The notes below the pieces were generated by a model, which saw only the letters and a program-made list of their open reading frames with translations, was not told the origin of the DNA and did not search any database. From Caulobacteraceae bacterium (GTDB taxonomy: Bacteria > Pseudomonadota > Alphaproteobacteria > Caulobacterales > Caulobacteraceae): DNA of 7,760 nucleotides. The stretch is from NCBI GenBank assembly GCA_003136615.1, contig PLFA01000039.1, positions 1-7,760 on the forward strand, read 5' to 3'. Both the position numbers and the translations under genes were made by a program. Each line of letters starts with the position of its first letter. The first letter of the stretch is position 1. Below are positions 1 through 6,156 of this stretch, piece by piece.

Positions 1-1067
1 GTGGTGAAGACGATCATGCGGTTGAAGTCCTGGCTCCAAGACGCCAGACGAACCGTCTCGCCCGGAAAGGCTTTGCGGGCCCCCGCGACGCGCTTGTCCG
101 CCAGGGTGTCGAACATTTTGACGGTGGGTTGGTCGCCAAAGGTGGAATAGCCGATCCACAGGCCGGTCACGCGATCATGATAATGACGGGCGATCGTGTC
201 ATCGTCTGGAACCTCCGCCGGCGGGCCACCAGCAAGGTGAATCAATTCGTCGATGTCGCGCTCGTCCGTGGGTCGGGTGACCAGCACCGTATCCGGCGTT
301 CGTCCCAGCGAAAGCCCAACGCCGCCGAAGGGATACTCGCCGGTGGCGAGAACCTTGCCCCCCATCGCGCCGGTGGAAACACGCCACGTCTTGTGATCCT
401 GCTCATAGATGGAGCGAGCGAGGACGGCGCCATCGGGACCGACCACCCAGTTGTGGGTCGACTCCGATCCTGGGGCCGCGAGCTTGATATCGCCGGAGTC
501 GAGGTCGACGCGGTAAAGATCGGGATAAGTGTGGTCCAGAAAGACCTGGTTGCCCCTCGTTTTGACGTAGGTCACGCCGCCGAAGAAGCCGTACCAATGC
601 TCCCCGATCTTGGCGCTGCCGAATTCGCCCTCCAGGATCTTCGCCATGTCATTCTGCTTGTCGAACAGCATGAAGGACTTGCCGCTGGGAACGGCGACAA
701 CGAGAAGGCGATAGAGCTCGGTCTTGCTGACATCGAAATCGAGACCGAGGCTCGCGGTTTTCGAAATCGCCACGAGGAGATGGTCGTCTCCGGCCCAGTC
801 GACGGATCGAACCTTCGCCGATCCGACCTTCGCCGAGAAGTCCACCTTGCCGCCCACCGGCCCCACGAGCAGTCGCCGCTCTTCGCCGACCACCGCGATC
901 ATGGCCAGACGCTTGCCGGACGGCGAAAGGCTGACGTGTTCAAGGCTCGGAAGTTTGCCATAGGCCTCGACAGGGGGAACTGGCGCGGCTGCCGCCCTCG
1001 AAACCGCCGCGAGACTCGCCATTCCGGCGACGCACGCGGCCAAGGCGAATCTGAAAAGTTTCAGCAC
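1..1067 (-). CDS. S9-family peptidase (prolyl oligopeptidase-like), exported; N-terminal part only
   Basis: Reading the minus strand from a GTG at 1067-1065 gives an open frame of 355 codons with no stop to the left edge, so the gene is partial. The start is MLKLFRFALAACVAGMASL, a signal peptide with Lys/Arg n-region, hydrophobic core and an Ala-rich cleavage zone near residues 24-28. It is followed by PVPPVEAYGKLPSLEHVSLS, which I recognise from exported S9 peptidases of alphaproteobacteria. The rest resembles the family's N-terminal beta-propeller, with short repeated strands such as VRSVDWAGDDHLLVA, LYRVDLDSGD and VVGPDGAVLARS. The catalytic alpha/beta-hydrolase domain (Ser-Asp-His) would lie beyond the edge, so activity cannot be confirmed. 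The ATG overlapping the start (1069-1067) meets TGA after one codon, and a GGGGG stretch at 1077-1073 is a usable ribosome site, so GTG is preferred. The gap to the upstream hydrolase stop is 31 bp, which suggests one transcript. Likely role: periplasmic peptide hydrolysis. Confidence 0.85.
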   Translation of the reverse strand, partial: MLKLFRFALAACVAGMASLAAVSRAAAAPVPPVEAYGKLPSLEHVSLSPSGKRLAMIAVVGEERRLLVGPVGGKVDFSAKVGSAKVRSVDWAGDDHLLVAISKTASLGLDFDVSKTELYRLLVVAVPSGKSFMLFDKQNDMAKILEGEFGSAKIGEHWYGFFGGVTYVKTRGNQVFLDHTYPDLYRVDLDSGDIKLAAPGSESTHNWVVGPDGAVLARSIYEQDHKTWRVSTGAMGGKVLATGEYPFGGVGLSLGRTPDTVLVTRPTDERDIDELIHLAGGPPAEVPDDDTIARHYHDRVTGLWIGYSTFGDQPTVKMFDTLADKRVAGARKAFPGETVRLASWSQDFNRMIVFT

Positions 1068-1098
1068 ATATGCCCCCGAAGTGATCCCGATCAGCCGA

Positions 1099-2970
1099 CT
1101 AATGCGTCGGCGGTTTGTCCGCGCCCGGCCCCTCCGCGCCCGCCGGGATCACCGGGAGGATCAGGGCCGAGGGATGGTCCGCATCGTGAAGAATGGTCTG
1201 CTCGGCGGTCTTCACCGCCGTGGTGGTCCTAAGCGTCGCGCCCGTATTGGGATTGGGGTCGAACTGCGGATAGTCGCTGGAGGAGATTTCCAGACGGATC
1301 TCATGCCCCGCCTTGAAGAGGTTGCTGGTGGGCCAGACATGGATTTCATAGCGATAAACCTCACCCGGCGTGATGAGCGTCGGATGTTCCTCGCTCTCGC
1401 GATAGCTGGCGCGCTGGATGCCGTTGGCGATGTTGATGGCCTCGCCATCGGGCGCCACGTCGACGAGCTTGGCGGTGAAGTCGGTGTCCGGCGCGGTCGA
1501 GCGGGCATAGAGTACGACGGTCACCGGGCCCGTCACCTCCAGGGGCGCGGTCAGAGGCGCGCTCGTATAGACCAGGATATCGGGCCGCTGCTCGATAGCG
1601 GACTGGTCGAACTGGCCCTGGGGGCCTGTGTTCCAGGCGCAGCAGGAATGGCCGCCGACGCTGGGGACGGGATTGGCCGGATCATAGACAAAGGAGTCCG
1701 ACGCACCCGCAACGACCGCGGATAGGCTCAAGGTCCCATCGCCCATCACCGAGGCGGCGTGGCCGCCGCTTCCCAATAGCCAGGACTGATATTGGGTCGC
1801 CGCCAGGGGCCATTCATGGGCCACATGCCAGCGGTTCTCGCCCATGACGAAATAGTCGACGCGGGGCCCGGTCTCCACGCCATTGTCCTCGCCTTTGAGG
1901 AAGTGGTCGAACCAGGCGAGGGTCAGCTCATTGACCGGACTGTCGGCCACGGGGCCGATGGCCTTGAGTTTCGGGCTGACCACGGCGTCAGGGCGGCCCC
2001 AGCCGATATGCTCCCAGGGGCCGATGACAATCCTCTGGCTGGCCCGGGCCTCCGGCGTGGCGCCCTTGGCCTGGACGCCGTTGAAGTTCTTCAGGGCGCC
2101 GTTGACGAAGGCGTCATACCAGCCATCGAACGCCAGGGCCGGAACGGCGACCTTGTCGTAGCGCGCCTCGATGCTGAAGGCCTTCCAGTAGGCGTCATTT
2201 GTCGGATGTTTGATGGCGTCGAAGAAATAGGGCGCCACCGCCGGATCCTTTGGCGCGAAGATCGGCAGGGCGTCATAGGGGGCGAAACGCATCCATTTGG
2301 CGATGTCGAGGCCGGCGATCTTGAGGCTCTGTGCGGTGGCGTCGTCCTTGCGGTTGACCGCCGCGCTCTCGGCGATGGTCTCGGCCATCCAATTCTCGAT
2401 GAAGGCCAGGCGGAAAGCGCCGTCCTCATAGGTCCAGCCGTCATAATAGTCGGACGCCGTGTTGGAGGGGACGATGGCCTTTAAGGAAGGCGGCGCGGCG
2501 GTGGCGGCCAGCCACTGGGTCGCCCCCACATAGGAGGAGCCATACATGCCGACCTTGCCATTGGAGCCGGGAAGCTTGGCCGCCCACTCCACCGAGTCAT
2601 AGCCGTCGTCCCGGTCATGGGAGTATTCGTCGAAGACGCCGTCCGAGGCGTATTGGCCGCGAATGTCCTGGACCACCACGATGTAGCAGTGGGACGCATA
2701 CCACTCTGGCGACTGGAAGCGCTCGGGCTGAACCTGGGCGGCGGCCTTGCCATACTGGGTGCGCATGAGGATCACGGGGACGGGCTTGTCCGTCACGGGG
2801 CGGTAGACATCCGCCCGCAGGATGACGCCATCGCGCATGGCGGCTGCCACATCGACAGTCTTGGTGACCTTGCAGACGCCTTGCCCGTCGCTTGGCGGCC
2901 ACGCCGCTTGGGCGACGCCGGGCGAGAGACCAAGGAGAAATAGCCCGACCAACGCCCCCGCGATCTTCAT
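1099..2970 (-). CDS. CocE/NonD family hydrolase (S15/X-Pro dipeptidyl-peptidase-like), exported
   Basis: The 623-residue protein is an alpha/beta-hydrolase of the cocaine-esterase/acylase type, which cleaves ester or amide bonds; its substrate is not predictable. The first ~22 residues (MKIAGALVGLFLLGLSPGVAQA) are a clear Sec signal peptide, so it acts in the periplasm or outside. The frame is open upstream to 3066, but only the ATG at 2970 places this signal at the N-terminus. A GAGGGG lies about 10 nt before it. Visible residues: RTQYGK (Y73, oxyanion-hole Tyr by family analogy), VVVQDIRGQYASDG at 98-111, nucleophile in GSSYVG (S146), acid in DGWYD (D286) and histidine in GPWEH (H321). After about residue 360 comes the C-terminal beta-rich jelly-roll region (PepX_C-like), including the family's VGGxxCC segment at 438-444 and ending with HEIRLEISSSDYPQFDPN. 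Length fits the exported branch of the family. It lies 40 bp after the toroid gene and 31 bp before the S9 peptidase gene. Confidence 0.93.
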   Translation of the reverse strand: MKIAGALVGLFLLGLSPGVAQAAWPPSDGQGVCKVTKTVDVAAAMRDGVILRADVYRPVTDKPVPVILMRTQYGKAAAQVQPERFQSPEWYASHCYIVVVQDIRGQYASDGVFDEYSHDRDDGYDSVEWAAKLPGSNGKVGMYGSSYVGATQWLAATAAPPSLKAIVPSNTASDYYDGWTYEDGAFRLAFIENWMAETIAESAAVNRKDDATAQSLKIAGLDIAKWMRFAPYDALPIFAPKDPAVAPYFFDAIKHPTNDAYWKAFSIEARYDKVAVPALAFDGWYDAFVNGALKNFNGVQAKGATPEARASQRIVIGPWEHIGWGRPDAVVSPKLKAIGPVADSPVNELTLAWFDHFLKGEDNGVETGPRVDYFVMGENRWHVAHEWPLAATQYQSWLLGSGGHAASVMGDGTLSLSAVVAGASDSFVYDPANPVPSVGGHSCCAWNTGPQGQFDQSAIEQRPDILVYTSAPLTAPLEVTGPVTVVLYARSTAPDTDFTAKLVDVAPDGEAINIANGIQRASYRESEEHPTLITPGEVYRYEIHVWPTSNLFKAGHEIRLEISSSDYPQFDPNPNTGATLRTTTAVKTAEQTILHDADHPSALILPVIPAGAEGPGADKPPTH

Positions 2971-2987
2971 ATCGGCTTGTCCCCTCA

Positions 2988-3013
2988 TGACGCGCCGACG
3001 TTTGAGCGCGTCA
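2988..3013 (-). other. Intercistronic hairpin at the end of the toroid gene
   Basis: On the minus-strand transcript TGACGCGC (3013-3006) pairs perfectly with GCGCGTCA (2995-2988) across a 10-nt loop. The 5' arm begins with the TGA stop codon of the upstream gene. The 3' arm ends at the A of an upstream ATG in the hydrolase frame. No U-tract follows; the next bases are TGAGGGGACAAG, the ribosome-binding area of the hydrolase. It is therefore not a classical intrinsic terminator. It could affect mRNA processing or translation of the next gene, or be chance in GC-rich DNA. Confidence 0.4.
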
Positions 3014-4069
3014 GCCGTCCCCGCACAAGACCCGGCTTGCGGGAGAGGTGTTCCAGAGAGCGTCATGGGCGAGAATCAGGGCGGCCTGGGTCCAGCTTGG
3101 CTTTTCCAGGGGCCAAGGAATGTCTTCAGCGAATTGCCATCCCATCCACCAGGCGCCGTCTGTATCCCGATGCGCCTCTTGCCACGCCAGGAGTTCCGCC
3201 GCCTCGCCCTCGCGACCGAGGCGGATCAGGGTCAGGGCCAACTCCGCCGACTCCGCCACGGTCGCCCAAGGCTCATGGGCCACGCACCGGCAGCCTCGTC
3301 CCGGCGCGATGAACCGGGCGCGGCCAGCCTCGAGACGCGCCAGGGCCGGCTCTCCGGACCAGACGCCGCAGAGAAGGGGATAGTACCAATCCATGGCGAA
3401 GCCGGAGCGATCTCGCCCGGCCCGGTCAAAGCGATCCGGCCGCGAGGTCACGGCGACACGCAGCCGCTGGCGCGCCATGGCCAGGGCCGGCTGCGTGTCT
3501 CCCACGAGATCGCCCAGGGCGCCGGCGTGACCAAGGGCCGCGAAGATGCTGGCGCAGCCGGCCAGGATCGCATCGTCCTCGGCGTGGCCATGGGCTTCGC
3601 CGCACCAGGAAATATCGCCCTCGCGATGCTGGCAGGTCAGAACGAACCCCATCGCCGCGCGCACCATGGTCCAATGGCGCTTCACCAAGGCCAAGTCCCC
3701 CGTCAGACGCCAGGCTTGCCAGAGCGCCGTGGCGGGATAGGCGGCGAAATTGGTGTCACGGACGAGAGGGGCGGGGGTGCGGGCGATGTGATCACGGTCG
3801 GCCATGGGCAGGGCGTTGCCATAGCCGCAGGCCCAGGCGCCGGACGCCTCTTGCGCCTCCGCCAGGTAGTCGAAGCCCAGCGCCATGGCCCGCGTCTCGC
3901 CCATGACGCCGAGCGCCATGAGGCACTCGGCGTGGTTCCAGGCATCCCAGGGTCCATCCTCAAACCAGGGAATCGCGCCCCTGGCGCTCTGGATTTCCAG
4001 GATGCGCCGGGCCGCGGGCCCCAGGGCTGCCAAGACGCCGGACGCTTTGGCCAAAGCGACAGGTGTCAC
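3011..4069 (-). CDS. Alpha/alpha-toroid-like protein, 'prenyltransferase'-annotated family; function unknown
   Basis: The start is set at GTG 4069-4067, which overlaps the methyltransferase stop as GTGA. The frame is open farther upstream to 4411, but that part lies inside the methyltransferase and reads as low-complexity shadow. The resulting protein has 352 residues (MTPVALAKASGVLAALGPAA...). It has no signal peptide or membrane span, so it is probably cytoplasmic. Helical-hairpin-like units recur with aromatic turns: IPWFEDGPWDAWNHAE (33-48), DTNFAAYPATALWQAW (105-120), DWYYPLLCG (227-235), EPWATVAESAELAL (266-279) and WQFAEDIPWPLEKPSWT (311-327). These match a family that, from memory, is often labelled 'prenyltransferase' because of resemblance to terpenoid-cyclase or six-hairpin glycosidase toroids. 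I see neither a DDxxD prenyl-diphosphate motif nor a cyclase DxDD motif, so that label is doubtful. Glycosidase, lyase or epimerase-type chemistry on a sugar is an alternative. The overlaps with the methyltransferase and glycosyltransferase genes point to a shared pathway. Confidence 0.8.
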   Translation of the reverse strand: MTPVALAKASGVLAALGPAARRILEIQSARGAIPWFEDGPWDAWNHAECLMALGVMGETRAMALGFDYLAEAQEASGAWACGYGNALPMADRDHIARTPAPLVRDTNFAAYPATALWQAWRLTGDLALVKRHWTMVRAAMGFVLTCQHREGDISWCGEAHGHAEDDAILAGCASIFAALGHAGALGDLVGDTQPALAMARQRLRVAVTSRPDRFDRAGRDRSGFAMDWYYPLLCGVWSGEPALARLEAGRARFIAPGRGCRCVAHEPWATVAESAELALTLIRLGREGEAAELLAWQEAHRDTDGAWWMGWQFAEDIPWPLEKPSWTQAALILAHDALWNTSPASRVLCGDG

Positions 4070-4791
4070 GCCACGGCCCTGGGGGCGGGTTTGTCTAGAT
4101 AGAGAACCAGGCTTTTGCCCATGAGGGGGTCCAGGAGAGCTTCCAGCCATCGGGTCAGACGCGGCCGGGACATCAGGTCCCAGACCAGAAACCGATGATA
4201 GAGCCGCACTAGCGGATGGTCGTCGCGGCGGGACCAAAAGGCGGTCTTCAGCCACCAATAGGGGGTGTGGAGGGCATGGGCGAAGTGGCGCGCGCGAAAG
4301 GCGAAACCCTGCGCCCGCAGCGCCGCCTTTAGGCCGGCCTCGGTGAAGATGCGCACATGTCCCCCAGGCTGGTCGGCGTACCCCCCCACCCCGGGGGCAA
4401 GACGCCAACAAAGGCGTTCAGGCCAGGCGCGCGGCACACTGACCGCCAGCGCGCCGCCCGGCGCCAGAACCCGGTCGATCTCGCGCAAGGCGCCCGCCAC
4501 ATCGGGAAGATGCTCGAGCACCTCGCTGCAAACCACCGCCTGGAAGGCCCCATCGCCGAAGGGAAGCCGAAAGGCGTCGCCACGGATAAGCAGGCTGGCG
4601 CCGCCGCCATGGGGGACCTGATCCAGGCCCTCGGCGGCCTTGGCGAGGGATGGGGCGTGCGCATCCAGACCCACCACATGGACTCCTGGCAAGCCGGCCA
4701 GGCCATGGACGTGCCGCCCCTCGCCGCAGCCAAGGTCCAGAACCCGCGCGCCGGGCTCCAGCCCAAGAGCCGCCAGACGCAGGGTCAGCAT
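4066..4791 (-). CDS. Class I SAM-dependent methyltransferase (Methyltransf_11 type)
   Basis: The 241-residue protein transfers a methyl group from S-adenosylmethionine to an unknown acceptor. It has the Rossmann-type motifs in order: motif I VLDLGCGEGRH (17-27, SAM glycine loop), the acidic residue in GLDA (D43, ribose contact), GDAFRLPFGDGAFQAVVCSEVLEHL (71-95, motifs around the adenine pocket) and IDRVLAPGGALAVSVP (105-120). The C-terminal half (FTEAGLKAALRAQGF, then a Trp/Arg-rich helical region) would shape the acceptor site. It lacks a signal peptide, so it is cytoplasmic. The ATG at 4791 lies 7 nt inside the end of the glycosyltransferase gene, and its TGA overlaps the GTG of the next gene, an arrangement typical of translational coupling. 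A run of seven G in the coding strand (4387-4381) lies in frame and is a possible slippage site, but the frame is intact. Acceptor could be a sugar or lipid linked to the neighbouring glycosyltransferase; this is inference from context. Confidence 0.92.
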   Translation of the reverse strand: MLTLRLAALGLEPGARVLDLGCGEGRHVHGLAGLPGVHVVGLDAHAPSLAKAAEGLDQVPHGGGASLLIRGDAFRLPFGDGAFQAVVCSEVLEHLPDVAGALREIDRVLAPGGALAVSVPRAWPERLCWRLAPGVGGYADQPGGHVRIFTEAGLKAALRAQGFAFRARHFAHALHTPYWWLKTAFWSRRDDHPLVRLYHRFLVWDLMSRPRLTRWLEALLDPLMGKSLVLYLDKPAPRAVA

Positions 4792-6080
4792 CGCCCCGCC
4801 ACTGCGTCGCTCAGGGCCTGCTCGTAGATCTCCGCCACCCGATCCCAGTTGAAGTGGGTTCGCGCCCTGACGGCGGCCGCCTCGCCCAGGGCGCGGCGGC
4901 GGGTCGGATCGTCCAGCAGAGCGGCGATAGCGGCCTCCAGAGCTGCGGCGTCGCCGGCCGGAACCACCACACCGGCGTCGCCCACAACCTCGGGCAAGGC
5001 TCCGCCATCGGTGACGACAACCGCCGCGCCGCAGGCCATGGCCTCCGCCGCCGGCAGACCGAACCCCTCATAGAGCGAGGGGGTGACGCAAATCGTCGCC
5101 TGGCCAAAAAGATCGGCCATCGCTTCACGGCTGAGATCATGCACGAACCGCACCCGCGCCTTGAGACCCAGACGCTCCAGCATCTCGGCGGTTCGCCCCT
5201 CACGCAGCCGGCCCACCACCACCAGCTCCAGCTCTGGCCAGAGCGCCAGCAGCGCGGCGTAGGCTTCGAGCAGGAAAGGCAGTCCCTTGAGAGGCGTATC
5301 GGCGCTGGCGGTGGTGACGAGGCGGAGGGGATGACGCTGCGCGAAGGGGCGCGGATAAAAGACCTCCTGGTCGACGCCGAGGGGCGCCGCGACGCATCGC
5401 GAGGGATCGACCCCCAGATACCGCGCCACGTCGCGCTTGCTGGCCTCGGAAACGACAATCACTTGGCTGAGGCGCGGCGCCACCCGCTCCTGCATCTTTA
5501 GGAAGCTGTACCACTGACGCAGCAGGACCCGGTGACCCCACCGCGGTTCATCGGCCAGGGCGAATTCGAGATCCCGGCGGATAGGATGATGAATGACCTC
5601 CACCACGGGCACCCCGGCCCTCTCGATATCCAGCAGACCATAGGCGAGGGTCTGATTGTCGATGACAACGTCGAATCGATCCCGGTGCCCGCGCAGATAG
5701 CGCGCCACGCGCCGCCCGAAGGACCAGGGCTCCATGAAGGCGCCGGCGAGATGGCCGAGATACTCCGCCGTGTCCGTCCAGCTCCTGAGGTGGCGCCAGC
5801 GTAGGGCGCGATGGCCGTGATGGGGTTGGGCGTAAAGGTCGAGCGAGGGTATGGTCGTCAGGCCCACCCCCGCCGGCGTCTCCGGATAGGGCGGCCCGGA
5901 GAGGATTTCGACCTTATGGCCACGCCGGGCCAGGGCCTCGGCCGCCGCGCTGAGATAGACGCCCTGACCGCCGACGCGGGGATCGGAACGGTAGGAGAGA
6001 AAGGCGATCCGCAACCTTGCGCGAGCCTCCCGCGCCCCGGAGCCGTCTGTGTCGGGGCGTGACGCCAATTGAACCGGCAT
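4785..6080 (-). CDS. Glycosyltransferase family 4 (GT-B fold)
   Basis: The 431-residue protein transfers a sugar from a nucleotide-sugar to an unknown acceptor with retention of configuration, as is usual for GT4. The N-terminal Rossmann domain begins LRIAFLSYRSDPRVGGQGVYLS (23-44) with the Gly-rich acceptor-side loop. The C-terminal domain begins near LRLVTTASADTPLKGLPFLLEAY (252-274), with K265 in the usual donor-phosphate-contact region. It carries the GT4 EX7E motif as EGFGLPAAE (E338 and E346), then GAAVVVTDGGALPEVVGDAGVVV. There is no signal or transmembrane segment, so it acts in the cytoplasm or peripherally at the inner membrane. The frame extends upstream to 6218, but that part is low-complexity and overlaps the ene-reductase end. 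ATG 6080 is preferred because GGAG (6093-6090) lies 9 nt before it. It heads the overlapping gene trio: its TGA lies inside the methyltransferase start. Confidence 0.93.
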   Translation of the reverse strand: MPVQLASRPDTDGSGAREARARLRIAFLSYRSDPRVGGQGVYLSAAAEALARRGHKVEILSGPPYPETPAGVGLTTIPSLDLYAQPHHGHRALRWRHLRSWTDTAEYLGHLAGAFMEPWSFGRRVARYLRGHRDRFDVVIDNQTLAYGLLDIERAGVPVVEVIHHPIRRDLEFALADEPRWGHRVLLRQWYSFLKMQERVAPRLSQVIVVSEASKRDVARYLGVDPSRCVAAPLGVDQEVFYPRPFAQRHPLRLVTTASADTPLKGLPFLLEAYAALLALWPELELVVVGRLREGRTAEMLERLGLKARVRFVHDLSREAMADLFGQATICVTPSLYEGFGLPAAEAMACGAAVVVTDGGALPEVVGDAGVVVPAGDAAALEAAIAALLDDPTRRRALGEAAAVRARTHFNWDRVAEIYEQALSDAVAGRC

Positions 6081-6089
6081 AGGGCGAGG

Positions 6090-6093
6090 CTCC
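6090..6093 (-). promoter_or_regulatory. Ribosome binding site of the glycosyltransferase gene
   Basis: GGAG on the minus strand, 9 nt before the ATG at 6080. It decides the start against the upstream in-frame ATG at 6218, which lies within the ene-reductase coding region. I see no convincing -35/-10 pair in the 76-bp gap between the two genes, so expression could come from read-through or from a promoter I cannot recognise. Confidence 0.6.
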
Positions 6094-6133
6094 AGCGGGA
6101 CCGACCGCCGCCCAGGCCTACAAGGATTGCACG

Positions 6134-6156
6134 CCCCCCGCCAATAACGCGGGAGG
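6134..6156 (-). terminator. Hairpin directly after the ene-reductase stop, possible terminator
   Basis: On the minus-strand transcript CCTCCCGC (6156-6149) pairs with GCGGGGGG (6141-6134) in an 8-bp stem with one G-U pair and a 7-nt loop GTTATTG. It begins immediately after the TAG stop. The following bases (CGTGCAATCCTTGT) contain only scattered U, so intrinsic termination would be weak. It may attenuate transcription into the glycosyltransferase operon or protect the 3' end of the upstream mRNA. Confidence 0.45.

Noticed and set aside
129..1232. A 367-codon plus-strand frame
   Set aside because: It lies antisense to the S9 peptidase and runs into the end of the CocE/NonD gene. Its translation is Arg/Gly/Asp-rich with no recognisable domain, while the minus strand gives a signal peptide and family sequence.
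1639..1656. Adjacent cysteines (VGGHSCCAW) in the CocE/NonD hydrolase as an unusual feature
   Set aside because: From family knowledge, a VGGxxCC segment is common at this point in CocE/NonD proteins, so it is not special to this one.
1792..2484. A 230-codon plus-strand frame, and similar ones at 1081-1725 and 4650-5501
   Set aside because: They are antisense shadows of the hydrolase and of the methyltransferase/glycosyltransferase genes. The minus-strand proteins carry full catalytic motifs, and these do not.
2822..4102. A 426-codon plus-strand frame spanning two genes
   Set aside because: It is antisense to the toroid gene and the start of the hydrolase gene. It has no motifs or conserved-looking blocks, and long antisense frames are expected at this GC content.
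4381..4387. Seven-base G run (coding strand) in the methyltransferase as a phase-variable switch
   Set aside because: The frame is intact and the codons (Gly-Val-Gly-Gly) fit the surrounding sequence. A single short run in a GC-rich gene is not evidence of phase variation.
4070..4411. N-terminal extension of the toroid protein up to ATG 4411
   Set aside because: The added 114 residues lie out of frame inside the methyltransferase and are Pro/Arg/Ser-rich shadow sequence. The GTGA overlap at 4069-4066 is a far better start.
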